In this document: positions 1-9,466 of the stretch, piece after piece
Numbering within the stretch: the first letter of the stretch is position 1
Layout of the letters: each line of letters opens with the position of its first letter
Assembly (NCBI GenBank): GCA_012032745.1
Contig: JAAUQQ010000004.1
Coordinates: forward strand, 1-38,244
Source of the DNA: Synechococcales cyanobacterium RM1_1_8
GTDB taxonomy: Bacteria > Cyanobacteriota > Cyanobacteriia > PCC-9006 > JAAUQQ01
Direction: 5' to 3'
Length of the DNA stretch: 38,244 nt
Position numbers and translations under genes: made by a program
Notes under the pieces: model-generated
Databases searched by the model: none
What the model saw: the letters and a program-made list of their open reading frames with translations, nothing else
Told to the model about the DNA's origin: nothing

Positions 1-34
1 TGGGGTGGTGGGGAGATAGGGGGGATGGCTGAAG

Positions 35-1444
35 TTATTGGCGAGGCCCCGGTAGGACAATGTTCAGCAGTAACGCGGTTAGGCCGCCCGTGCTGATGCC
101 TGAGGAAAAGATGCTTTTTGCCAGGGGAGGCAGTTGTTCGAGGATATCGGGTACGACGCTGACCCCGAGGCCGAGACCGAGGGAGACCGCCAGAATAATT
201 GAAGCACGTTTGGTGAGGTTGACGCAGGAGATGATCTTGATTCCGGCCACGGCTACGGTGCCAAACATGATGATGGTTGCGCCGCCTAGAACGGGCTGGG
301 GAATGGTTTGGAATACGCCTGCGACGACGGGCACTAGGCCGAGCAAAACGAAGATGCCAGCGATGAAGTAGCCCACATAGCGGCTGCCGATGCCGGTGAG
401 CTGGATGACGCCATTGTTTTGGCTGAAGGTGGTGTTGGGGAACGTGTTGAAGATAGCGGCGATCGCTGAATTGACGCCATCTCCCAAAATCCCGCCCTGA
501 AGACGATCAAAATAAACTTTTCCAGTAATCGGCTGTCCCGAAATTAGCGAGGTGGCCGTCAAGTCTCCAGTAGATTCAATCGTTGTGATCAAATACAGGA
601 AAGCAAAGGGCAGGAATGCAGCAATATTGAAGCCAAATCCATACTTAAAGGGAATTGGAATGGTGACCGGCGCTAAGCCACCCAAATTGCTAAAGCTCAC
701 CATGCCCATGGGAATCGCTACGATATAGCCCACAATCAGGCCGATCGCCACAGAAGCCATGCGCAGAAAACTGCTGGTGGTGTTGTTCAAAACCACAATC
801 ACGGCCAGAACTAAACCCGCTAGCAACAGATTGGGAGCGCTGCCGAAGGTGCCTGCTCCCTTCGCTGCGAAGCCGCCACCGATGCTGGTCATGCCCACAT
901 TGATCAAAGTCAAGCCAATCAGCGTCACCACAATGCCGGTGACCAGCGGCGTGATGATCTTGCTAGCAAAGCCCATGAATCGGCTAAACACCATTTCGAT
1001 AAACGAGCCAAAAAAGCAAAGCCCAAAGATAGTTCCCAAGGCTGTCTGGGCCGATCCCCCAGCGCCTTTGACTCCCAATCCTGCAGCAATAATTGGGCCG
1101 ATAAAGGCAAAGCTGGTGCCCTGGATGCTGAGCAGCCCAGAGCCTACGGGACCAATGCGTTTGGCCTGAATAAATGTGGCCACACCGGAGACAAACAGCG
1201 ACATGCTGACCAGGTAAGCGGCATCGGCAGGCTCCAATTCCAATGCTCCTGAGATAATCAAGGCGGGAGTAATAATGCCGACGAAGGAAGCAAATACATG
1301 TTGGAGGGCGGCAAAAATCGTATCTCGCAGGGGCGGTCGAGAGTCTAAACCATAGATCAAATCCGTTTCAAAGGCGACCGTTTGGGTTGGTGCGGCATCC
1401 AGCGTATCGGCCTGGCTGGAAGGAAGGTTTTGGCTAGTGCTCAT
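35..1444 (-). CDS. NCS2-family nucleobase:cation symporter (xanthine/uric acid/uracil permease-like)
   Basis: ORF 35..1474 (-); multi-TM protein with NCS2-like motifs (QHVFASFVGIITPALII, NNGVIQLTGIGSRYVGYFIAG, PQPVLGGATIIMFG). Internal ATG (MSTSQN) is the likelier start. Confidence 0.9.
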   Translation of the reverse strand: MSTSQNLPSSQADTLDAAPTQTVAFETDLIYGLDSRPPLRDTIFAALQHVFASFVGIITPALIISGALELEPADAAYLVSMSLFVSGVATFIQAKRIGPVGSGLLSIQGTSFAFIGPIIAAGLGVKGAGGSAQTALGTIFGLCFFGSFIEMVFSRFMGFASKIITPLVTGIVVTLIGLTLINVGMTSIGGGFAAKGAGTFGSAPNLLLAGLVLAVIVVLNNTTSSFLRMASVAIGLIVGYIVAIPMGMVSFSNLGGLAPVTIPIPFKYGFGFNIAAFLPFAFLYLITTIESTGDLTATSLISGQPITGKVYFDRLQGGILGDGVNSAIAAIFNTFPNTTFSQNNGVIQLTGIGSRYVGYFIAGIFVLLGLVPVVAGVFQTIPQPVLGGATIIMFGTVAVAGIKIISCVNLTKRASIILAVSLGLGLGVSVVPDILEQLPPLAKSIFSSGISTGGLTALLLNIVLPGPRQ

Positions 1445-1507
1445 CGTTAAAAGCTCCAAGAAGGAAAGGCTCAATCAGGGAAAATTGAAAGGACAGCTTG
1501 AGGCATC

Positions 1508-3418
1508 TTAGAACCGAAATTGAGTCCTCAGATTGCCAACCCAAATCGTTGGATTATCGCTAAAGTTGTTGGGGTTACGAACCATATAAATTGCGGGTAC
1601 GAGGGCAATATTGTCGCTCAGTGGGAAGTAGTAGGTGGCTTCAAACTCATGTTGAATACCCCCGTCGCCGCCGCCGGAAACAAGATACTGCCGCCCATCC
1701 AAAATCGAATAGGGAATGCCATAGGAGAGGGTCAACAATGCGCCCTCCCGCCCTAGGTCAGGCAGGGCAACTCCTCCTTGAACCGCCTGGGCATTGACTT
1801 CCCCATCGACCAGGGCACGATTCTGGGGATCGAGGTTGGTGCTGCCATAGTAGTAGCGGCCAAAGAGGCCGATTCTCTTGGCCAACCGCCAATCAAAACT
1901 GATACCAAATGTGTCTGCCGTTGCACCATTTAAGCTACCGCCTTGGCCATCATCGGCCACCCCATAGATCGGCTCGCTGGTGGCTCCACCGACACCAAAG
2001 GCAACGCTACCATCGGCATTGACAATGCGGGCATTGTTGTCCAGATTGGTGCGGGTATAGAGCAGCCGCACATTCATCTTGTCGAAGGGCTTGATGTTTG
2101 CAGCGGCGGTCAAGGTATTGGTGCCGCCGAAGATGCCTTCAGTCGCATTGGTCGCAGTATTGAACAACGTATTGTTAAGAAACTCAGTGTTCTCTCCCAA
2201 GTAGCCCACATTCAAATCCAGCCAATCCGTCGCATTCCAGCGCACCACAGCGCCAGCACCTCGATCAATTGCGTTGGCGAGGGTACTGCCGCTGGCATTG
2301 AAACTGCTCGCACCGTTGAGGAAAAAGGTGTAGGCATTGCCATCAAAGTAGCGATACCAGTTGATGCGGGGGCCAACAACGACCTTGATCTTTTTGCCAA
2401 TGGGGAAGTCATAGAACAGTTCCCGCACTACCGGAACATTGGCACTGGTGGTGCCCGCTTGGTCAGTAAAGGGCGTGCCAAAGGTATTGAATAGGCCCGC
2501 CGAGGCATAGGAATTGGCGGGGGAGAAGCTGTTGCCAACGGCCAGTTGGGTGACCAGGCTATCGCGGCCCGTGAAGGAGGTGGTTAGGTTGAGAAAACTG
2601 TAGGAACCAAAGGTGATATTGGGATCGTCATCGGTAGTCTGGACCAGGGGCCTGCCATCCAGCCCGCGCCCGGCTCCGCGCAGGTTGAGGGGACCGCCCA
2701 GGCCGCGAGCTTCGATTTGGACATCGCCGCCAGCAGTTGCTCCGGTGAGGTTAAAGAAAACATTGCCGCTGAGCTTGGTCGTGGTCGAAAACTGGTTGGC
2801 TTCCAGCTCCGCTGTTCTGGCTTCTAGGCCATCAATGCGCCCGCGCAGGGTGGCCAGCTCAGCCTGGAACTCCTCTTGTAGACGCTGGATAATTGCCAAG
2901 TCCTCCTGGGTGGTGGAGTCAGCAGTTGCAGAAGCAATTAATTCATTGACGCGATCCAGGCAGGCATTGAGGCCAGCGGCGAACTCGTAGCGCGTCATGG
3001 CGCGATCGCCCCGATAAGTACCATCAGGATAGCCTGCGATACAGCCGTAGCGCTCAACCAAGGATTGCAGGGCCTGGAAAGCCCAGTCCGTCGGGCGTAC
3101 ATCGCGAAGCTGGCTGACACTGGTGACCTGGGCCATGGGATCGTCCGGGCTGAGGACAGCCTCGGAAGTCAGGGGATCCTGGAGATCAAGCTCCAAAGCA
3201 GGCGCGAGGTCAAACTCGCTTTCAGGCTTTAGCTTCAATGCTGGGTTAGGGGCTGGGTTAGGGGCTGGGCTGGAGGCAATGCCCGGCTCGGGTGCAGCAG
3301 CGCTGGGCTGAGCCAGGCCCAGGATGGCACCTGCCGTAGCACCCAGGACCAATGGAGCTAAAAGCTTTGACCTTGAATCTCTGTGATTCAACCCATCCTT
3401 TCTGATAAAAGCGGCCAT
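1508..3418 (-). CDS. Cyanobacterial SLH-domain porin (OprB/SomA-like carbohydrate/iron-uptake porin family)
   Basis: Signal-like N-terminus, SLH motif (LRDVRPTDWAFQALQSLVERYGCIAGYPDGTYRGDRAMTRYEFAAGLNACLDRV), coiled coil, long beta-barrel region ending in F (LRTQFRF). Confidence 0.9.
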   Translation of the reverse strand: MAAFIRKDGLNHRDSRSKLLAPLVLGATAGAILGLAQPSAAAPEPGIASSPAPNPAPNPALKLKPESEFDLAPALELDLQDPLTSEAVLSPDDPMAQVTSVSQLRDVRPTDWAFQALQSLVERYGCIAGYPDGTYRGDRAMTRYEFAAGLNACLDRVNELIASATADSTTQEDLAIIQRLQEEFQAELATLRGRIDGLEARTAELEANQFSTTTKLSGNVFFNLTGATAGGDVQIEARGLGGPLNLRGAGRGLDGRPLVQTTDDDPNITFGSYSFLNLTTSFTGRDSLVTQLAVGNSFSPANSYASAGLFNTFGTPFTDQAGTTSANVPVVRELFYDFPIGKKIKVVVGPRINWYRYFDGNAYTFFLNGASSFNASGSTLANAIDRGAGAVVRWNATDWLDLNVGYLGENTEFLNNTLFNTATNATEGIFGGTNTLTAAANIKPFDKMNVRLLYTRTNLDNNARIVNADGSVAFGVGGATSEPIYGVADDGQGGSLNGATADTFGISFDWRLAKRIGLFGRYYYGSTNLDPQNRALVDGEVNAQAVQGGVALPDLGREGALLTLSYGIPYSILDGRQYLVSGGGDGGIQHEFEATYYFPLSDNIALVPAIYMVRNPNNFSDNPTIWVGNLRTQFRF

Positions 3419-3436
3419 TCAATTTTCTCCGGAACT

Positions 3437-3454
3437 CACACACACACACACACA
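3437..3454. repeat. (CA)9/(TG)9 dinucleotide microsatellite in the leader of the porin gene
   Basis: Sequence reads ggaactcacacacacacacacacaaatctg, about 19 bp upstream of the porin ATG (minus strand). Confidence 0.95.
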
Positions 3455-3706
3455 AATCTGACAGCCCAAAGCAGGCGTAAGGAAAGGGTTAAAGAAAACT
3501 GGATTTTGAAAAGTTAAAATAAAGGGCGATCGCCCTTGATTCTTCTCTCTAAATTCCCTGCATTCTGGAAGCTGCTTAGCCCGACAGAGGCTGTCGTTTT
3601 ATACAACCTAAGCGCTAGCTTCAATTGAAATTGTGTTTCAAAATACGATATGCAAAATACCCGCCTCTGGGATCAGCTATCTTGTCTGCTTTTGACCTGT
3701 TCCATC

Positions 3707-4093
3707 CTAGCTGCCGCGATAGGTGCTGTAGGACCAAGGCGAGACCAGGAGCGGCACATGGTAGTGGAGACTGGCATCGGCAATGCAAAATCGAATTGGC
3801 ACCGTTGTCAAAAACGGATGCTCACTGGGAAGCAAAAGCTGAGTTTTGGCAAAATAAGGACCAACCTCAAACAAGATTTCATACAGCCCCACCTGAAAAT
3901 CCTCTGCTTCTAACAGAGGAGCATCGGTGCGACCATCGGCATTGGTTTCCACGGTTTTGAAGTGCTGATGCTTGATCCCCGCTCCAATTTCAGCTTCGCC
4001 AGTGGCCTGTTCTAGCCTCCAAAGGGACAGCGCCATTCCAGCAGCGGGGCAACCCTGGGCCGTATCCAAAACATGCGTTGACAACCATCCCAT
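3707..4093 (-). CDS. uraH: 5-hydroxyisourate hydrolase (transthyretin-like)
   Basis: N-terminal [37 protein letters not shown]-terminal signature (YRGS) of HIUase. Confidence 0.93.
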   Translation of the reverse strand: MGWLSTHVLDTAQGCPAAGMALSLWRLEQATGEAEIGAGIKHQHFKTVETNADGRTDAPLLEAEDFQVGLYEILFEVGPYFAKTQLLLPSEHPFLTTVPIRFCIADASLHYHVPLLVSPWSYSTYRGS

Positions 4094-4198
4094 ACCTAAT
4101 CTCTCCTCACTCCGATGGAGCCCAACCCGAACCCCTAATTTCCCGACCCATTACCTCTCCCCGACTCCCGACTCCCCACTCCCTAATTCCCTATTCCC

Positions 4199-5368
4199 CT
4201 ACCCCATCGGCCCTCCCAAAATAATCCTCGCCAACGCCCCAGTCACCGCTTCCGGCGGCTCCTGTTTCAATTCTTCATACCACTCCTCAGTCATCTCCGG
4301 ATGCTTGCCATAAATCGTATCCGTGCGTCTGCGGGCCTTGAGCACCAGCTCCGACGTGCGAGCTTTGCGGGCCTGCTCATAGCGCCCTAGGGCATCGCTG
4401 ACACTGAGATTCGTTGTTACTAAATAGCGGGCCAGCATCGCGGCATCCTCCATGGCTTGGCAGCCGCCTTGGCCTAGGGTGGGGGTGGTGGCATGGCCGG
4501 AGTCGCCCACCAGGACAATGCGGCCCTTGGCCAGGTGAGCCGGGGGATCAATATCGCTGATTTCTAAGCGGTTGGCCTGTAGGGGATCCAGGGTCTGAAT
4601 CAACGTTTGGACGGCAGTAGGCCAGCCGAGAAATTGCTCCACCAACTCCTGGCGTCGATCCTCGGGGGGAACCTGGCTGCCCTCGGCCATGGGCGCGCCG
4701 AAGAAATAGTAGAAGCGATCGCCCCCCACGGGCATCATCGAAGCTCGCTTGCCCTCGCCCACATACAGCACCCAGTTATCGGCCTCACAGAGCTCCGGCA
4801 GGGCGGGCACCAATCCATTCCAGTTGACATAGTCCGCATAGCGGGTGGGAATGGCTTCGCCGAGTACATGCTCCCGCACGATGGACCGAATGCCATCGGC
4901 CCCAATAATCAGATCCCCGCTGGTGCGGTGGCCGTTCTCAAACACTGCTGTGGCGCTGGTTTTATCCTGCTCCACCCCAATGCATTTCATGCCCAGTTGC
5001 ACTTCCACTGCGCCAAAGGCATCGAGCAACATTTGCTGCAGGTCGGTGCGGGCGACGGGGTAGGGACGCTGGCCCACGGTTTGGAACAGCGGCTGGAGGT
5101 CTATCTGGCTGAGGGGCTCATCCTTGTGGCTGCGGTATTCCATGCGATTCATTTCGCCCCCGATCGCCGCAATCTCTCGCCCTAAGCCCAGTTGATTCAG
5201 CACCTTGACGCCGTTGGACCAGAGGGAAATGCCTGCGCCTGCGGGGCGGAGCTGGTGGGTGCGATCGTAGATTTCCACCTGGTAACCCAGTTGCTTTAGA
5301 GCGATACCAGTGGTGAGGCCACCAATGCCCGCGCCGATAATGATGGCTTTGAGGTCATACATAAGCAA
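4199..5368 (-). CDS. hpxO: FAD-dependent urate hydroxylase (HpxO-like flavoprotein monooxygenase)
   Basis: GAGIGGLTTGIALKQLGY Rossmann motif, YADYVNWNGLVP, YVGEGKRASMMPVGGDRFYYFF, GDSGHATTPTLGQGGCQAMEDA, ending LGGPMG; the pattern resembles HpxO more than generic salicylate hydroxylases. Confidence 0.85.
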   Translation of the reverse strand: MLMYDLKAIIIGAGIGGLTTGIALKQLGYQVEIYDRTHQLRPAGAGISLWSNGVKVLNQLGLGREIAAIGGEMNRMEYRSHKDEPLSQIDLQPLFQTVGQRPYPVARTDLQQMLLDAFGAVEVQLGMKCIGVEQDKTSATAVFENGHRTSGDLIIGADGIRSIVREHVLGEAIPTRYADYVNWNGLVPALPELCEADNWVLYVGEGKRASMMPVGGDRFYYFFGAPMAEGSQVPPEDRRQELVEQFLGWPTAVQTLIQTLDPLQANRLEISDIDPPAHLAKGRIVLVGDSGHATTPTLGQGGCQAMEDAAMLARYLVTTNLSVSDALGRYEQARKARTSELVLKARRRTDTIYGKHPEMTEEWYEELKQEPPEAVTGALARIILGGPMG

Positions 5369-5459
5369 GTAAAGAATCGGGGAATGAATCGTGGAAAGAT
5401 GAAGTTATAGGTTCCAACCTGGACCGCTTCCCAGGAAGCTTGAGCCATCGGCCAAAGCT

Positions 5460-5475
5460 ATTCTCAAATATCCTC
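5460..5475. repeat. Remnant terminal inverted repeat (ATTCTCAAATATCCTC) of the MITE family found at 30022-30151
   Basis: 15/16 match to ATTCTCAAACATCCTC with shared upstream flank GCCAAAGC; no matching left end found nearby. Confidence 0.6.
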
Positions 5476-6002
5476 TGAGGTTGGAGGCCAGAAGATGTCC
5501 AAGGCCCAGATTAGCACTGGCTCTGGCAATTCCGATAGAGCCTAGAAGCTTCCCTCCATATCATTCACGCTAGATCCTAAGCTCGGCTCCGCTTGGGCAT
5601 AGGATGCAAAACCAGGCTGGTTCCCAGACTTGAGCTTCCAGACTTGAGCCCCAGCTTTTGCCTCTCACGGCGAGACGAGTAAATCACTGTTCTTTCGAGC
5701 TGTCTTTAATCGCTTGTTAGGAAAAATATAACGACACTGCAATAGGTGAAATTGTAGCTTCAGTTACAGAAAAGACGAGGAGTGAAGGTTGAGGATTCTA
5801 GCATAACGATGGCTTCTACTCTAAACAGATTTCATGCCCATGCAAACGAACATTTGATAGTAGTATAAGGGCGTTCACCTCATTTTTACGACTGTGCTTG
5901 GGGGGCTGATGTTGGCCCAGGCGTTTACAGGCATTAAGATTGTTCAAAATGTCATCGGTGATGTTTGGGAGAGGGCTTAGTGATTTTGTCTGGGGATAAA
6001 GT

Positions 6003-6093
6003 AGCTAGTAGACTCGGGCATGGGTTTTGTCCCCCTCACCCCAACTTCCCTCCCACAAAGGGGAGAGGGGCTCCGATCCGTCTCCCCTTCTCC
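6003..6093. repeat. Dispersed ~90-bp repeat, copy 1
   Basis: AGCTAGTAGACTCGGGCATGGGTTTTGTCCCCCTC...CTCCCCTTCTCC aligns along its length to 29894-29983. Confidence 0.8.
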
Positions 6094-6124
6094 AATCGAA
6101 AGCACTCAGATCATCTGGGGCCGC

Positions 6125-6448
6125 TTACTTTTGGGCTGCCGCGATCGCGCTAATGCCACAAATAATCAACCCAATGCCCAACCACTGCAACAGCGGCACT
6201 TTTTCATTCAGTACAACCCAGCTACATAAAGTTGTTGCAACAACCGTTAGCCCCAAAAGAAGGGGATAAGCGAGGGATAAATTGCTTTTGCTCAGCACCA
6301 CAATATAGGCTACGGTGCTGATTCCATAGAGTCCCAAGCCACTGATCAAATATGGGTTTATCAGCCCCTTCCCTGCCCCTTGCTTCAGCAACAGTTGCCC
6401 CGAGGTGTTCAGCACCGAGCTAAATAGCATTAGCAGTATAAATTGCAT
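6125..6448 (-). CDS. EamA/SMR-like small membrane transporter
   Basis: Four predicted TM segments: MQFILLMLFSSVLNTSGQLLLKQG...LAYPLLLGLTVVATTLCSWVVLNEKVPLLQWLGIGLIICGISAIAA; start inferred at internal ATG. Confidence 0.8.
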   Translation of the reverse strand: MQFILLMLFSSVLNTSGQLLLKQGAGKGLINPYLISGLGLYGISTVAYIVVLSKSNLSLAYPLLLGLTVVATTLCSWVVLNEKVPLLQWLGIGLIICGISAIAAAQK

Positions 6449-6630
6449 TCTTTTGGCTCCAGCACCAGGGTTAATGGGCACGTCACGGGCGGCATCCCAT
6501 ATTACGATGCTGAGGGAAGGGCTGGCCAGCTCTGGCCCAGACCGTAGAAGCCCCGAGTTTGATCTCGATTTAGGGATCATCGATCATCAATACCACCCTG
6601 GTGTCTAGCAGCGCCCCTGCTCCCATAAGT

Positions 6631-6776
6631 CTGGAGCTATGGTCGTTTGTGGATGATAAGGGCAATGTGTATATCGGCAATGTGCAATGGTCTACACCGA
6701 TTTTTGGGAAACCTACGAGACCGTTATTCCGGCGAAGCGTCATCGTGCCGTCGGCAAAGAGAGTGGTTTGACAAGC
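6631..6776 (+). pseudogene. Remnant of IS1-family transposase (InsB-like)
   Basis: Fragments LELWSFVDDKGN and, in a different frame, VYTDFWETYETVIPAKRHRAVGKESGLTS, matching the IS1 DDE transposase pattern; the middle and C-terminus are missing. Confidence 0.75.
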
Positions 6777-6848
6777 AAAAAAATCAGCGAAAACGATACC
6801 CATCGAGACAGATTTAGCCCCAAAAACGTTATTTCCCCAAAAATCGCA

Positions 6849-7505
6849 TTAAAACTCAATCCCAGCCTGGGCCTTGACGCCCTGTTCCCGGAACGGGTGC
6901 TTCACCAAGGTCATCTCCGTCACCAGATCGGCGGCATCGATTACGGCCTGGGGAACCCCCCGACCCGTCAAAATCACGTGGGAATCTTCAGGTTTTTCGG
7001 CCAAGCCCGCCAACACCGTTTCGGGGGACAAATAACCCAGCTTGAGCGCAATATTAATTTCATCTAGCAACACTAGACGATAAGTGGGATTGCGGATGTA
7101 GGAGAGGGCCGCTTGCCAGGCTTCCTCAGCCTTGGCGATGTCGCGATCGCGATCCTGGGTCTCCCAGGTAAAGCCCTCGCCCATGGCCTTAAACACCAGT
7201 TGATTGCCTTCCCAATGGCGAAAGGCTGCCTTCTCCGCAGGCTCCCAAGCCCCTTTAATAAACTGGATAATCGCAACTTGGTAACCATGGCCCAAAGACC
7301 TGAGAACCATCCCCAGCCCCGCCGTCGTTTTCCCCTTGCCGGTGCCCGTATGGACAATGATTAAACCCTTCTCTTGGTTCCGCTCGGCGAGGCGTTGCTG
7401 CTGAACTTCCTTACGCCGCTGCATTTTTTTTTGATACTGCTGATCAGTGAGACTCGGGGCAGCCTCAGAGAGGGTTTGGGCTTCGCGGTCGAGGTTCTGG
7501 GACAT
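6849..7505 (-). CDS. cobO: Cob(I)yrinic acid a,c-diamide adenosyltransferase
   Basis: GLIIVHTGTGKGKTTAGLGMVLRSLGHGYQVAIIQFIKG P-loop plus LVLLDEINIAL and VILTGRG motifs; start inferred at MSQNLD. Confidence 0.93.
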   Translation of the reverse strand: MSQNLDREAQTLSEAAPSLTDQQYQKKMQRRKEVQQQRLAERNQEKGLIIVHTGTGKGKTTAGLGMVLRSLGHGYQVAIIQFIKGAWEPAEKAAFRHWEGNQLVFKAMGEGFTWETQDRDRDIAKAEEAWQAALSYIRNPTYRLVLLDEINIALKLGYLSPETVLAGLAEKPEDSHVILTGRGVPQAVIDAADLVTEMTLVKHPFREQGVKAQAGIEF

Positions 7506-7696
7506 GGCGGGGCGGCGGCGATAGTTCCACGGAGTTGCAGCAGCATCATACCCCATAATCAGGGCTCCTGCCTAGGGCAAAGGCTGCCCAAGAAAGGCTG
7601 TCCGAGACTGGAACGAGGCTGATAAACGGGCCGAAGAGGCTGGCCGATCAGCTCACAAACAACTACAGACCTGGCATTTAGGTTGGGAGATGGCAA

Positions 7697-8056
7697 CTAG
7701 GCCACCTCCACAAGAATGTCGCCATCTTCAATGCGCGTGGCGAATACGGGCAGGGGCGTTTCCGCCTTGAGCTTGCCCATGAGCTGGCCCACAACGGGCG
7801 GAAAGGGCGTCCAGGTGCTGGCTGCCCCCGTGCAAAGGTTAAAGGCACTGCGGTGGAAGGGGCAGACCAGCTCGCCCTCTGGGGTAATCTTGCCGTTTTT
7901 CATCGGCAAATTCATGTGGGGGCAACTGTTGGAGACGGCATGGATGGTGCCCTCATGGTTCAGCAGCAGCAGTTTTCTGCCATCCACTTGCACAACCTGG
8001 CGGCTGCCAGCAGGGAGTTCGGATTCGGAAAGAACTTTGGTCCAGCCCATAGTCAA
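7697..8056 (-). CDS. Rieske (2Fe-2S) domain ferredoxin-like protein
   Basis: NSCPHMNLPM...LVCPFHRSAFNLCTG Rieske motifs (CxH...CxxH). Confidence 0.9.
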   Translation of the reverse strand: MTMGWTKVLSESELPAGSRQVVQVDGRKLLLLNHEGTIHAVSNSCPHMNLPMKNGKITPEGELVCPFHRSAFNLCTGAASTWTPFPPVVGQLMGKLKAETPLPVFATRIEDGDILVEVA

Positions 8057-8212
8057 TGGCTCCTGAAGATCAGCAAAATTTATCGAAACCTAAAAACAGC
8101 GATTTGATCAATAGATGTCTGTAAATTGATTCCCATTATCTCTTAAAACTGTCCAGGGATAAACCTGTCCAGGGGAGCCGCCGCACAACACCCCGATCAA
8201 CATCCTCTAAAC

Positions 8213-8650
8213 TCAATGCAGCCCAGCAGGGCTCTGGTGCTCGATAATCGGGCAAATCACCCCCGCTTGGGCTTGGGCGCTGCCTTCTTCCTGCATCAAA
8301 ACCTCTAGCTCCCCTTTAAGCTGGGATAGCTGGGCAATCTTGTGATCAATTTCCCGAACTTTATCCTGGAGCTTGTGCTTCAGCTCCTGGCAGGGAGATT
8401 GACCCCGATCGCGAATCTGCAACAGCTCCCCAATTTCCTGGAGGCTAAGACCGAGCTGCTGCGATCGCTTAATAAACGCCAATCGCGCCACCACGGTCGG
8501 GGAAAACAGCCGAAACCCACCCTCCGAACGCTGAGCAGCCGTCAACAGCCCCAGCTCCTCATAGTAGCGAATGGTCTTAATCGATACCTGGCTGCGGTCC
8601 TTGAGTTGGCCGATGCGCAGCAAAGCCGCAGCGTCAGAGGTCGGAGCCAT
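8213..8650 (-). CDS. MerR-family transcriptional regulator
   Basis: RIGQLKDRSQVSIKTIRYYEELGLLTAAQRSEGGFRLFSPTVVARLAFIKRSQQLGLSLQEIGELL winged-helix signature. Confidence 0.92.
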   Translation of the reverse strand: MAPTSDAAALLRIGQLKDRSQVSIKTIRYYEELGLLTAAQRSEGGFRLFSPTVVARLAFIKRSQQLGLSLQEIGELLQIRDRGQSPCQELKHKLQDKVREIDHKIAQLSQLKGELEVLMQEEGSAQAQAGVICPIIEHQSPAGLH

Positions 8651-8744
8651 GGCTTGTTCTCAGACTACAGGCAACGGTACGGAAAACGTCATGGGCAAAA
8701 GGACATGGGCACAACATCCAGGCTCTGAGCCTAACGCAACGCTC

Positions 8745-9311
8745 CTAGAATTTCGCTAAAAGCGACTTAAAGCGCTTGTCTTGGCGCAGGCGATTCAGCT
8801 CCGGGTCCGTTTTCGCCAGGGATACATATTCACGGGCATTGAGCGTGAGCGCCCGTTCTAGATCCTTCAGCGCCAGCTCAACACCTCCCTGGAGGGCTTG
8901 GGCACAGGCTCGGTTGTACCAAGCCTCGTGCTTGTCAGGCTTGGCAGCAATGGCCCGATCATAGCTGGCGACCGCCTCACCATAGCGACCCAGGGCCACC
9001 AGCTCAATACCTTGATTAAACCAGGCTTCATGCTTATCGGGCTTGAAGGCCACTGCGCGGGCATAGCTGGCGATCGCCGCTTCCGGCTGGCCCAGGGCCA
9101 CTAGGGCAATGCCCCGATTATACCAAGCCTGGTGGTAGTCAGCCTTGAGGCGAATCGCAGCATCATAGTGCTGCACCGCTGCTTCAAAATCGTGGCGGGC
9201 TGCGGCCTCACAGCCTTTGCCATATTCAGACTCGTGGGGTTCCATGGGCTCATTCCAAAGGCGTCTGGCTTCAACAAAGTCAATGGGCTGCGACAGTAAC
9301 CGTAAGGGCAT
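8745..9311 (-). CDS. Tetratricopeptide repeat protein
   Basis: At least three TPR units (AWYNRGIALVALGQPEAAIASYARAVAFKPDKHEAWFNQGIELVALGRYGEAVASYDRAIAAKPDKHEAWYNRA). Confidence 0.9.
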   Translation of the reverse strand: MPLRLLSQPIDFVEARRLWNEPMEPHESEYGKGCEAAARHDFEAAVQHYDAAIRLKADYHQAWYNRGIALVALGQPEAAIASYARAVAFKPDKHEAWFNQGIELVALGRYGEAVASYDRAIAAKPDKHEAWYNRACAQALQGGVELALKDLERALTLNAREYVSLAKTDPELNRLRQDKRFKSLLAKF

Positions 9312-9466
9312 TGGTATATTAATTTACTCACTTATTCCTGTATACGCAAGCTGCGGGATCGATCCGCAAAATTTGATATCTAGGCGGCTACTTGCCAAAA
9401 GAGAATAATCGATGTCAATTTTCTCTAGCTCGATTTTTATAGCGAAGGCAACGTTCAATCCTCCTA

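Noticed and set aside
1943-2494. 183-aa ORF antisense to the porin
   Set aside because: Shadow ORF opposite a clear coding region; no recognisable motifs.
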